Position numbers and translations under genes: made by a program. Positions 52,963-64,000 of a stretch of 64,000 nt of DNA are shown piece by piece. The first letter of the stretch is position 1. Each line of letters opens with the position of its first letter. Where the stretch lies: the NCBI GenBank assembly GCA_036244855.1, contig BQKZ01001091.1, positions 45,809-109,808 of the forward strand, read 5' to 3'. The notes below the pieces were generated by a model. The model was not told where the DNA came from and ran no database searches. It was given only the letters and a program-made list of their open reading frames with translations. This stretch comes from Temnopleurus reevesii (Eukaryota > Echinodermata > Echinoidea > Temnopleuroida > Temnopleuridae).

Positions 52963-54330
52963 CTTGAATGAAAAATGAGATTTATAAGAGAAGAAAATTA
53001 ATAATAGTTTCCATTGTCAACATATTAACGGAGGACATCTGCATTTAGAACGTTCTTGTGCATGACAAATGGCAAAGGAATGATTTTAGCCCCAAAGAGC
53101 CCTCGCGACAAATTATCTGAAAGCGATAGTTTGAGGTGATAAAAAAAGCTGTTAAAGACAGAGATGAAATGAAGTGATATGTAAATAAATAGCTCAATAT
53201 TCTTCATAAATGAATGCTTCAAAACCAATATTGTCAGCTCGGAATGTTTTTTGTGTGTGCAAGAGAACTATAATTTGCAAATAATTCTTAGCATGTTTTC
53301 AAATTCCATTGGCAACTTGTTGATACAGGAGACCAATAGTGCTACCAGCTGTGAGTATACAAATGAAGAAGAAAATAATTTAATGGTGCACGAATTGTTG
53401 TGAATTAACAGGAGGACTGCTTAAGACAAAGTCAATTGACTTAGGCCATCGCACACTACACGACTTTTATTTTGCAAATACTGAAACAGGCTAAATACGT
53501 CGTTTCATGACGAAATACTTATTATCTCATAAGGTGGGTACACAAATCTGTCGGAAGATCGCCTGAATTAAAATGAAGCGAACCTGTTCTAACTCCACAA
53601 ATGCCTCGTTTCTGTTTGAATATGCATATTACCATAATCTATGATACAGAGCAATATGTATTTCACATAGAAATGTGCTTCCAGTGGCACTATTTTGCGC
53701 CAGCGTATACATTGAAGTTATTTGCTATCCATATACGCGCTAAATTTGCAGTCGGGGACATAGGTTCTAATTCTTCAAGTCTTGGGGTTAAGAGCGATAC
53801 TGGCGGTGGATTAAAAGTTGGACATTATTTCCTGTATTTCATTAACTACACAGAGCGAGAATACTCATGCCCATCTAGCGCGTATCGGGGAAAGGAGGGG
53901 GGGGGGGGGTATTTGGAGATGGCATGGAGGAGAATAGACATACATGCAATCATGAGATAATATATTGAATACCGGAAGTACTAATCTGCTAATTCATAAT
54001 ACTGTACAGTTATCGATGACACTAATGGTTAAACTGTGTAAATGTGAGTTTATTATAATGACATAATGTATTCTTAATGGGGGTTCGTATTCAATTAGGA
54101 TTGAGCATTTCAAAATCACACGATTGGACAGCCAGAAACGTGTACGCTAATCATCCCTAATAGTATATAATTGCCCATCAGGCGATATAAATATATTCGT
54201 GTAAATATTTGTACACGATCTCCGAGTTGAATAAAGGGTGTTTGAAATGCCGGTTGGTTATGATGGAGAAAAGATAATCCTAAAATACATTAAATAATAT
54301 TAGGTCCACTTACGCACGAGCGCATAGGCC
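52963..54330. other. Upstream flank or intron; no exon recognised
   Basis: The missing 5' exon(s) of the GPCR gene should lie here or further right. I found no convincing signal-peptide exon with a phase-1 donor. At 53440-53470 there is one end of MITE family 5 (GGCCATCGCACACTACACGA) without a clear partner. Confidence 0.5.
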
Positions 54331-54379
54331 TACACGCCATGGCAAATATGTATATGTGCTTGATGATAATGATGATAAT

Positions 54380-54560
54380 GATGAAGAAGAAGAAGAAGAA
54401 GAAGAAGAAGAAGAAGAAGAAGAAGAAGAAGAAGAAGAAGAAAAGGATGGAGATGACGATGATACTACTACTAATAATAATGATAGTAATAATGATAGTA
54501 ATAATTAAAATACATAAAATAATGATGCTGCTGTTGCTGCTGCTGCTGATGATGATGATG
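54380..54560. repeat. GAA/AGA and GCT/GAT microsatellites
   Basis: AGA run at 54381-54442, then GATAGTAAT and TGCTGC/GATGAT runs to 54562. Poly-Lys frame here is a repeat artefact. Confidence 0.95.
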
Positions 54561-54853
54561 ACGATTGGTATCTATAAGCCGCCGTAAAAATCTACATCGC
54601 TAAAAGCGCTTCTAATCTGAATTAAATAGAAGCATTTGATTTGCCTATTATAGGCGCACTCAAAATGTGTATTGCATGCAGGAAGAACATCATTGCTGAG
54701 ATTCGAACTTATGTGCAACGTCGAATCAAACAATGAGCATCCAACAATGAGCGTTCATTCATTCATTCATTCATTCATTCATATTCGTGTGCCTCGATCA
54801 CGACAAATGGCTATGATGCCAAGAAATAAGTAAAAATCCTAATATTACTAGAC

Positions 54854-55042
54854 TCCCCTTAGGGTGTGTTGTTAAAAATCAACTGTAAATCAACTGCATA
54901 TTTGCCATTTATAACGCGCATTTCCATTCGTGCACGGTATGCGCATTTAACAAAACGCGCGTGAAACAATGAATTTGATTGGCGCGTTCCGATCAACTGC
55001 AACTTGCGATCAATTGCAACTTTTTTAACAACGCCCCCTTAG
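54854..55042. mobile_element. MITE family 6
   Basis: About 188 bp: CCCCTTAGGGTGTGTTGTTA at the left and TTAACAACGCCCCCTTAG at the right are inverted, with inner AATCAACTG/CAATTGC-type pairs. Confidence 0.8.
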
Positions 55043-56622
55043 TACTCGTTGAACTTGGAGCTCTTAACATGACCACTGCCGGTTTAGAAAAATAACCCAA
55101 CACATGTTATTTCCCAACTTAATATGTATCTGGACCCCTGGGAAGAACAGCAGCATTTGTCTTAATTCCTTTCAAGCGAGTCTTTCGAATGCAAATTATT
55201 TTTACATGGAAATTCTATCTATTATATTTTGATTTAATTTGTGTGTTAGATGTTTTTTTTTAACCGATATTGATTGGATAATAATGAACAATACAACACA
55301 ATATAACTACTTATGAGTGACGAAAGCATGTGACATTTTTTAATCATAATGAAACAATGTTTACAAATAAATTGACTATCATGTAACTATCACTATAGCG
55401 ACTCGACGGGAGATCATCCCTAGCTTATGAATCTATCCAGGGCGGGGACAAGTGAAAAATTATTTCCTGATACAGTCTCTGCTCTCTGAAGTATGAGTGA
55501 ATTCTAATTTCAATATACATTATGAAATATGAGGCAAGGTAATTAGCAAATACATTGTCGGATGGAAAAAAAGAAATTACCCCATACTGGCTAATTATTA
55601 ATTAATAAGATTGACCAAACACGACACAGATCGTCTCATGTACATACCCGTTAATATCTATTCCATTAGCGACTATGATTCGCTTCTCTCAGCCCAGGTC
55701 AATAGCAATTGTTATTGGTAACTATGTGTACCAGGCTGTCGTTTAAACCATTCAGTCAACTATTTGAAAAAATGACATCGCTGAACATTTTATTTCAAAA
55801 CAAAAAGAGGATAATGGGTTTGCAGATGAAATCGCTCCAGGCATGTTTGTTTTGTATTCAGCTGATGGGATGATTTCACTGGCCAATGTTAATTACATTA
55901 TAATAATGATTTATATCACAAGCATGTAAACATACACAATGTTTGATATTCTGAGACGGGGTAAGGTGCAGAAATAGCGGGGTAAGGTTGGTAGTTAGCT
56001 TTCGTTCATGTTGTGACATAAGCTTTCATTGTTTTAACCTAATCCATGAAAAAATCAAATTGATATGATCATAGACTAAAATAAAATGAAAAGCATAAAC
56101 AATATCACTATCCCCCTTTTCTCTATATCCAACTCTGTCACTTTGCTCAATTGCTAATGATTGTAATTATTAGGGGCCAGCCTTCTAAACAAGCCTCGTT
56201 TCATTGCTGGCCTCTATTTTTTCATTTATTTTGTCATATTTCCATTATCATCTATGACTGTATATATTTGAAATCTCGAAAGAACTTAGAAATAAAATGA
56301 TTTGTTTGAATATTTTTGTTTTGTTTCTTTATTGATTGTATTGGGGATTTTACCGTAAAAGTATCTCACAATATCGGGTGAAGATCGAAGAGTACACTGA
56401 AAAAGATGGATGCCAATCCCAAGAATTCAAATGGGAACTTTACCCCGACATTGATGTGCTTTCAGTGGATGGATATAAAAATAGTGATCAAACTGTATAG
56501 ATTTGAGCAAAATTTGACAATGCGCTCAAAATAATGTTCAAAGTTTTGGTTTCCACCCTGACATGAGGTGCTTTGATCATTGGCAAGCTAGAGGCACAAA
56601 ATGACTGTCAAGATGGAGAACC
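55043..56622. other. No gene seen
   Basis: AT-rich, short frames only on both strands. Confidence 0.6.
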
Positions 56623-56760
56623 CTAAGGCCCCGGTCACATAGGGCCCCGGAAGCCACACGAATTAACACGATTCTTTGTTCACTTCAAAGTTAGCTGACT
56701 GCAAACAAACAGTCGTGTTGAATCGTGTTGCTTGCGGGGCCCTATGTGACCAGGACTTTA
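56623..56760. mobile_element. MITE family 4
   Basis: About 138 bp with inverted ends AAGGCCCCGGTCACATAGGG and CCCTATGTGACCAGGACTTT, inner CACACGAATTAACACGATTC/GTCGTGTTGAATCGTG. No coding capacity. Confidence 0.88.
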
Positions 56761-56767
56761 AACACAA

Positions 56768-57079
56768 GGGCCCGTATTCCGATAGCGAGGTTTAAGTTAA
56801 CCCTGGTCTAAATTTGTGGTTTAAGTATGGGTAGCCTAAAGTGCCAAAACTCTATTTACAATGTATAATTCTTATGGTAACTGCTCTTTTCCCCCATGCT
56901 CTAATAAAGAAGAAAATCATTGAATTTTTATTCCGAGACAGTTCTAAATACTATAAGTGCCAAATGTGCTGGTAAATTAAACATGGACTGTATAGATTCA
57001 AGCCTCTTTTGGCTTCCCATACTTAAACCACAGATTTAGACCAGGGTTAACTTAAACCTCGCTATCGGAATACGGGCCA
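56768..57079. mobile_element. MITE family 3, second locus
   Basis: Inverted ends GGGCCCGTATTCCGATAGCG and CGCTATCGGAATACGGGCC, inner GGTTTAAGTATGGG/CCCATACTTAAACC. About 312 bp, non-coding. Abuts family 4 at 56623-56760. Confidence 0.88.
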
Positions 57080-57899
57080 TAGGCTTTGTACACGACATTT
57101 CACGTTTCGTTCATTTTAAACGAAAGAAGACAAGCAATCAACAACATTCATCTAAAAGTCATGCAGAATTAAGAGAAAAGTAAAATTCCATGAATGCTTT
57201 TCACCCTTATACGAATATGGCAGGGTAGCTCGAAAAGATAACAGGGTTCATGTTATAAGACGCAGTAGAGCATATGCAAATAATTTCTAATTCTTCAGAG
57301 AGAGAAAGAGAGAAAGAGAGAAAATTGGGTTTTTCAGCGTATATCATTCAAATTTGAATATTTTCGCCAGGAGAAGAAAAGAGAAAGAAGGACCGACTTT
57401 GATATCATGTATTTCATTTCAGATATGAAATATGAGTGCGTGAAATATAATGTGGTTAAGAAAAATCAATGAAAAAAATCAATATTTCACAAATCCTTTC
57501 AGTACTTCATTTCTTATTAAGTTCTAATAATATAATATTACGTCACGAACATGTCTATTCTAAAAATGAGTTCCAGGGATTTAATCATATAATCGCATTT
57601 CCTATATAGAACGCCAAATCTCTTGCATATTTGTCGATGCATTGTTTATGTCCATGCATCGCAGTAATCAATTTGTCGATTTTGGGAATTCATAATCTAA
57701 TCTATGCGCAACTTTTCATCGCATTTTTATTGACGTAACATTTGTAGTGAAAACAATTGAGGGACTCTACTTTTATTTACGTTTTCAAAACGGAAACTGA
57801 AATTAAAATGTTGCCTCGCTTCGAAACTAGAAGTTTCGAGTGACAGTCCGCACTTTCACATGGACATGATCAAGCAGCCTTTTATTTTTTGTTACATAA

Positions 57900-57985
57900 G
57901 CTTTGTGGTGTAGTGGCTCTGATTCTTGCCTTTCAACTAGAGGATTTGGGATCGAAACCCACCAATGGCGCCACTTTCTGCGCCA
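57900..57985 (+). mobile_element. tRNA-like SINE fragment
   Basis: A-box-like TGGTGTAGTGGCT (57906-57918) and a B-box GGGATCGAAACCC (57948-57960) at tRNA spacing. Folding is too poor for a functional tRNA. Confidence 0.6.
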
Positions 57986-58308
57986 CACAACACGACTGAT
58001 ATAAATAAGGTACAGCAGGAAAAAATCCACGAATGCGGAGATGCACCAAAGAAGAAGCTGTGCTATAGCCGGGTAATAATGCAACAGAAAGCTTAGAATC
58101 ACTCCGTGTTTATCACTATATAAATATTGAAATTAACATCATAACTACTGTTACTAAATCGATGACCGAACAACTATTCATAATAGCCTGTTCAATGCAA
58201 AGAGTCGGTTTTGCAAAATATTGAGGAGGAATGTTATTGTAATGATACAAGCATGGAATTTGGCATACATGTTGATTTTGTCTATTTAATGATTTTTTAA
58301 GTGCTGAA

Positions 58309-58850
58309 TCGACCTGTAACGAGAATGGCTGCTATTTTCAAAATGGCTGTCATTACTATCAAGTGTCATTCGAAGTTTTATCCAATTCAGGAGTAAATTC
58401 TCATTTATTTTATGATCATGATAGAAATCAACAATCAGTAGATATACTAAATATCTAAGTGTGCAGAATTTATCAAAATGGCTGCCAACGAGACCTGTAA
58501 CGAGAATGGCTGCTATTTTCAAAATGGCTGTCATTACTATCAAGTGTCATTCGAAGTTTTATCCGATTCAGGAGTAAATTCTCATTTATTTTATGATCAT
58601 GAAAGAAATCAACAATCAGTAGATATACTAAATATCTAAGTGTGCAGAATTTATCAAAATGGCTGCCAACGAGACCTGTAACGAGAATGGCTGCTATTTT
58701 CAAAATGGCTGTCATTACTATCAAGTGTCATTCGAAGTTTTATCCGATTCAGGAGTAAATTCTCATTTATTTTATGATCATGAAAGAAATCAACAATCAG
58801 TAAATATACTAAATATCTAAGTGTGCAGAATTTATCAAAATGGCTGCCAT
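58309..58850. repeat. Three copies of a 181-bp tandem repeat
   Basis: Unit start positions near 58321, 58502 and 58683. Copies differ by a few bases. Each contains three AATGGCTG words (GAGAATGGCTGCTATT, CAAAATGGCTGTC, CAAAATGGCTGCC). 181 is not a multiple of three and the open frames on the minus strand simply follow the repeat. Confidence 0.95.
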
Positions 58851-59129
58851 AGCTTATGATGATATTTTGAACTTGTCATGCTTTTGGTTCTGACTTAACT
58901 TTATGATTTTAGAATGCTAAACTAAAAGGGGAAAAGATGAGTATAATTTTAGATACTTAAAAATAATGTGAATAGGGTTTCCAATTTTAGGGGGTGGGGT
59001 GCTGTCTAATTTCAACTGTAAAGTTTTGCTTATAAGGGGGGGGGGGTGGAAGATGTATGTATGATGCTTGTTTTGGTGTGTGTTCCTATGCATGCATATA
59101 CTTGTCTATAATCGGGTGTAGATTAACAA

Positions 59130-59140
59130 GAGAGAGAGAA

Positions 59141-59226
<86 letters not shown>

Positions 59227-59228
59227 TA
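59130..59228. repeat. GA microsatellite with AAAG interruptions
   Basis: GAGAGA blocks punctuated every 14-22 bp by GAAAGA, giving a higher-order rhythm. Ser/Leu-rich frames on the other strand are artefacts. Confidence 0.95.
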
Positions 59229-60935
59229 ATAGATAGAAAGAGATATTATTACGCTTGTTACATTTTTTTCCAATATGAGAGAATGAGAGATGCACTTACA
59301 CATGAAGTATGAATGATGTGAAAAACTATTATACTGTACACGGATGCAATCAGTGATAATTTATTTACGTTAAAAGATTATCCCAATATCCAGGGATGCC
59401 AAGCATGAAACGTCAATTCTAAAGCAACATCATAAACGTTATCCCCTTAGCAACCAATTATGTATTCATCAAATGACGCTTTATACAAATTTAGCACCGA
59501 AGTGACGCAATTTGCTGATCAAGTTCGTCAAAAAAAAAATAGCCCAAATAAGTCATGTTAATAATCTCCTGTTTGTAGAACGCCGATACGCTTTAGAAAG
59601 AGTGCCAGTCAAACCAATAGGATTCTATATGAATCTTCATGGAAAATCGGTCAGTGCACAGCCTGACCCACAACTAAGAAAATGTTTCAATATAAATACT
59701 ATCCTGATTCTCAAACTCCGCACTTAATAATTTAGAAAAAGAAGAAGAAATGATTATGCATATCTTTTTTAAGCATTGGTCACAAGCATGTGATGCGCTA
59801 TATTCACTTGTTGATTATATTTGTTACAATTCGAGCTTGAGAGCGTATGCAATTATTACCCTGTTCCATTAAAATATCTCATTGATTAATTTGAAAAAAT
59901 GGAGAAATGCGCTTGTCCTTGTCATTATTTTTAAATCCATTATCTGGACAATCGAGTTTTGTGATCAGTTAACATCGGTAATGGCCCAATTTATATGACT
60001 TGCTTGAGGTTTCATGCTTTATCACGTTGTAAAGTCACGAAAGAGGAGACACAAATAATTTGTAAACAATTACATAGGCATGTGCTGGATGGTGTTCCAA
60101 GCGAAAGCAGTAGCAAATAGATGAAAATAAAGCAACGTATTCTATTAATTTTAATGTGGTAATTTTCCGCGCTGCCCCCAGTAACGTCAATAGTGGGATA
60201 TCAATATTATTAATGAAAGAGAAGAACATATAGGCAGCGAATTATCTTTTACGATATCTGCCGCAGGTGGCTCATAAGTAGAAGAACAACAAAAATAAAA
60301 GAAAATGAAAGGATTCCCAATCGTATTAATATTTCTAATCGAAACCCTTATTGTGCGTTCAGATCAGAATATGAGCATAGTTGATGGTTACGGCATTTAA
60401 GGACTACATCGCGACCAGACTAATTTTTATCCAATTATTTTATTGTGATTAATATGAAATACATGCAATTATTATCATTATATCAATTTATTTCCAACCG
60501 TTTGCGTATGCGTATGTACCTTAAGAACTTAATGCCCAACACAAAAGTAAATCAAAGTGAAATTCAATTTATTTATTCATTTATTTATTTATTTGTTCAA
60601 GTTTTCTTTAAAAGACAGGGCGGTCTCATTTAAGCCACATGGCCTGCTTTTCAAGAGATTCCTGCCAAAACATAAATTATAAATATATAACATAACACAG
60701 AAAAACATGATGAATTACATAAAAAAACCAAATGAATATGAAAATACAATTGCACGCAAAGAATGATAAGTGAATATAGATCCTATTACCGATTACTTAG
60801 CGGATTATTATTAGTCCGCTTTGACTAATAAAGCCTTTGAAATAGGAATCGAGACTCGATTGGGGTTCGATTTAAGAATAAATTATTGTTAATGACGCAG
60901 AAGCTTTGACCATCAAACCACACAGAGTGGAGAGT
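59229..60935. other. No gene seen
   Basis: Only short frames without domain or splice-phase support. A TTTA-rich patch (60570-60597) is the only repeat noted. Confidence 0.55.
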
Positions 60936-61172
60936 AAAGGCCACCGCACACTACACGACTATCAGTCGTTAGACCTTAAGACCAATTTTTGAAATACTGA
61001 AATACGCTTTAATTCATTGCATCACGGCAAAATAATTGATGCGTAACACTTCCTCAAGTATCAAGTTTCAAGTACCTCGCCGTTAGACGACGTGTTATAG
61101 CTGGTTTCAGCAGTTGCAAAATTGGTCTTAAGGTCTTACGACTAAAAGTCGCGTAGTGTGCGGTGGCCTTAA
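60936..61172. mobile_element. MITE family 5, full copy
   Basis: About 236 bp. Inverted ends AAGGCCACCGCACACTACAC and GTGTGCGGTGGCCTTAAG, then inner GTCTTAAG/CTTAAGACC pairs. One isolated end of this family is at 53440. Confidence 0.9.
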
Positions 61173-61187
61173 GATGAGCTGGCCCTT

Positions 61188-61668
61188 ATGACATGCCGTT
61201 ATGTATCGATGAGAGCAGAAATCACATCAATCGAGGAAAATTTACATCGATGAAATAAAAGTCACATCGATCGAAAAAAGTAACATCGATTTGAAATCCC
61301 AAATTTTTCCTCCAACATATTTTGATCTAAGAGACGTCCCACCGATAATCTAAAAGAACAAATATTTTGGAATTCAGCGCAGAAAAAAATCGTTTAGTCC
61401 CTAAAACCATCTCTGGCACTTTCCTTCAAAAGAAAATATTTTGACAATCAGTGGAAGAAGAAAAAAAAGCTGTCACTATCAAACCGGCGAGGTGGCTTTT
61501 CTTCGATCTACGTGAATGTTATTCGATCGATATAAATGTTCTTAGATCGATGTGAAGTTTATTCGATCGATGTGAATTTTCTACGATTGATGTGATATTT
61601 CTTCGATCAATGAGTCTCTTCTTTCATCGATGTTATATGTCACTAAGAGCACGTCATAGGCCCTCGGG
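61188..61668. mobile_element. Inverted-repeat element with CATCGAT arrays
   Basis: Left side (61205-61300) has repeated TCACATCGATCGA-type units about every 20 bp; right side (61500-61640) has the same units in inverse orientation (TCGATCGATGTGAA). Outer ends GGCCCTTATGACATGC and GCACGTCATAGGCC are imperfectly inverted. Sub-terminal repeat arrays resemble transposase-binding sites of some DNA transposons. Confidence 0.7.
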
Positions 61669-63764
61669 TTGCATGTAATCACCCAATCTGCGTTGTTTGG
61701 ATAAAACTGTCTCCAAAGTTGAATTGACACCTACACAGTAGTTAAAGATCCGCGAAAAACGGCAGTTCTAGCTCTCCGTTTATAAATGACAGCATAATAC
61801 ATATTTAAGTGTATAAAATCTTAAAAAGGACAGTTTTTATCCATGTGAACACTGGCGAAGACAGTTGAAGTGAATAAATGAGTCTAAAGGGTAGGATAAT
61901 CTCTTCTGCATGCTAAGAAAAATAGTGAATACACACATGGTGCAAACCCTCGCGAAAAGGTGAGATCTGCGATAAAACTCAAATGAAATCATTACACCCT
62001 TTTGATGTACGCGATCGGTAAAGAAAAAAGGTACATGAGTGGTGCAAACTATCAGAGATGAGTACAACATTGTTCCTTTTGACAGCCTCAAGCGAATATT
62101 GTGTAATATTTGTTAGTCATTGTTGATGTCTGGTAAACCATGGTCCTAGGAAACTCGCGATCGTTTATGCATGGGGGCATGCACGATAAGATAAGCTAGA
62201 ACCGAATAATCAAATAATATTCATAGGCGAGGTTCCAAATCTCCGCAGAATGGAAATCATCAAACATGTGATCCAGATATTATGTTTGTTTGCACCAGGG
62301 AGATCTTCCTGTTTGTAACTTTAAATGTGCAATGTTGTACACATAAGGATTAAATCCGATATGACACCTACTGAACCTTATCGGAATCAAAGTTGAACCC
62401 AAACTCCCACCTTGGGGTACAACGTTGTACCCCTCGGGTACACCTTTGTAGCGGAGGGGAAAACCAATTTTACTCAAAGGTACAACGTTGGACCGGATGG
62501 GTTAAAAATATTACATTACAAACATATAATTTATGTTTTGAGTTTGCCCTATCATGATTCATTTTGTGATTTTTGGGGTAAAGCTTAAAAAGCGACGGTC
62601 ATAAAATCATATTGTAGGCACTATATAGTAGCCAATATTCTTGTTTTCACCTTAAAAAAAATGATTAAAAATCCATATTAAATAGGGGCTCTAGACGTAA
62701 TAGGCAACAATTTGCTAACTTGCTACTCTCTCCTCTATGCAAATTAACTGAGCTGATTATTATGCCCCTTTCATTTCAATTTTGAGTACGGAGCTTAATT
62801 GTGGTTCTATTCAGGCATGGATGATTGAAGTTTGCTTTAACTCCACCGGTAGTATAAAAGCATATCCAATTTACTAAAGTGGCTACCACGACCTGACTTG
62901 TTTCTATGTAATTAAGTAGGTGATTTGAATGCTGCTTTTGGTTTACAGATTGCTTTAATAATCTAGGTCAAATACTGAAGCGCTCCAATTAGCACTAAAG
63001 TACTGTGCACAATCATATTACCCGGCTTTTTTTTTTTTTAAGACGGGGTATACCATAAAACATTATGAGCAAAACACGCCTGTCAAATACACATGGTAAA
63101 ATACTTCATGAAATGAAAATGAAATCAGGAAAATAGGTAAAAATTTAAATACATATCACACAATATAGAATGAAAAAATCTTGATAAAATAATGATATAA
63201 GCAATAGATTGAAAAGTTGATTGCATGCATAACTTAAAATTTTAAACACAGATTTTTGATGATCCAAAATGTCTGAAGAAAGGTATGGTGTGATGTGGAG
63301 GGGTCGTGAAAATGGAGTTAAGGGGTCTGGTATTGTTGAAGATGCTTTGCTGGAAGAGAAGGGGATGTCTAAAATGCAACTACAGTGCATGGTATACACT
63401 TTACTTGGGTTATCCTAAAACGAACGGAGTTTTTGTTATAGATTTTATCAGGGGTGGGTAAAGCAGTCCGTAATAGATAGTGTGATGAGAACAAACAAAA
63501 TCGTCGAGTAAATGTTAAACTTAAAAAAGTCTTCCCTGTTCGAAGCTGACGAAGCTGAAATTTAATGTAAAAATTCCAAATGCAAATATGGATTGGAATG
63601 CACTGATAGTTCGTAAACCCTTTTAAGACACACACTAAGAAAAAAAGGTGAACCTTTGCCTATATTAGGTGCCCAGAAATACGTCCTTTAGGGTGCAGTA
63701 TTGCAACTTTTTCACAAAGGTGCAGTATTTGAGAAAATGCATGTAACATAAAGTGCGGCAGTAG
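61669..63764. other. No gene seen
   Basis: Contains a patch with repeated and inverted GGTACAACGTTG words (62416-62490). No coding signal. Confidence 0.55.
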
Positions 63765-63842
63765 TGGCGTTCAAACTTGCGGCATGAAGGATCGCTCCGT
63801 CCCAAGTCAGACGATTTACCGACTGAGCTTGATCTGCTCTAA
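63765..63842 (-). mobile_element. tRNA-like SINE head (minus strand)
   Basis: On the minus strand AAGCTCAGTCGGTA (A-box, 63817-63830), then GTCTGACTTGGGAC as an anticodon-like arm, and GCAAGTTTGAACGCC (B-box). Extra bases between the arms rule out a normal tRNA. Confidence 0.5.
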
Positions 63843-64000
63843 TTCATTGGTGGACACGAGGGCATAAGAGCGGTCGTTAGCCACTGGTTGATACTTTGGT
63901 ACATGGGAAAGGGAGTATCACCTTTCTCGTATCCGGAGTCTATGTTTCTTCTTTAATTAATTGGTCCATCGGTTGAAAGCAGCTTGCAGCTCAGTCAGCA

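Noticed and set aside
54339..54587. Poly-Lys frame
   Set aside because: It is the AAG microsatellite.
57827..58102. Minus-strand 91-residue frame with a hydrophobic start
   Set aside because: It overlaps a tRNA-like SINE fragment and has no splice or domain support as a signal-peptide exon.
58286..58724. Two near-identical minus-strand frames of about 85 residues
   Set aside because: They are produced by the 181-bp tandem repeat, whose length is not a multiple of three, and have no domain support.
59086..59303. Ser/Leu-rich minus-strand frames
   Set aside because: They are translations of the GA microsatellite.
61837..62091. Minus-strand frame considered as the missing first exon
   Set aside because: No signal-peptide core of the right shape and no phase-1 donor pairing that I could support.

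Overview
The window looks like draft genomic DNA of a marine invertebrate deuterostome, most likely an echinoderm such as a sea urchin. The DNA is AT-rich, genes are split into small exons, introns carry many miniature inverted-repeat elements and microsatellites, and there are assembly gaps (N runs at 15925-15961 and 52082-52549, single N at 12364 and 25557). Protein modules expanded in echinoderms (SRCR, CUB, C-type lectin, LDLa) sit next to a GRL101/relaxin-receptor-like seven-helix receptor. Species cannot be fixed from the sequence alone; sea star, amphioxus or hemichordate remain possible.

The main content is one long minus-strand array of coding exons running from about 52962 down to 6334. 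I rebuilt it exon by exon from AG/GT splice signals and reading phase. Every extracellular module starts and ends in phase 1 and all junctions are frame-compatible. Read 5' to 3' it encodes: four SRCR domains (52962-47823), a small Cys-rich module, a Ser/Thr-rich stalk with a CUB-like region, three F5/8C (discoidin) domains of three exons each, a C-type lectin domain, an EGF-like domain, a second C-type lectin domain, two CUB domains, a third CUB domain, a third C-type lectin domain, seven LDLa modules, an LRR N-cap with LRRs, an LGR-type hinge, and a rhodopsin-class seven-helix domain ending at 6334. If it is a single gene, the protein is about 2,860 residues plus an unseen N-terminal exon. 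It would be a GPCR whose ectodomain combines nearly every common sugar- and pathogen-binding fold of invertebrate immunity and gamete recognition. Whether all exons belong to one transcript needs RNA evidence.

Downstream of it on the same strand (6052-3985) is a probable two-exon small gene of 157 residues that I do not recognise. Regions 1-3984 and 52963-64000 show no convincing genes. They hold simple repeats, palindromes, a 181-bp tandem repeat and several non-autonomous DNA-transposon families.

Unusual structure: a 55-bp minisatellite of about 42 units (41893-44205) copies the end of one F5/8C exon together with its 5' splice site; two more exons have similar copies of their 3' end plus donor in the downstream intron; a 3.47-kb tandem duplication joined by one N is probably an assembly error and adds false CUB exons; and a perfect 170-bp palindrome lies at 1830-1999.
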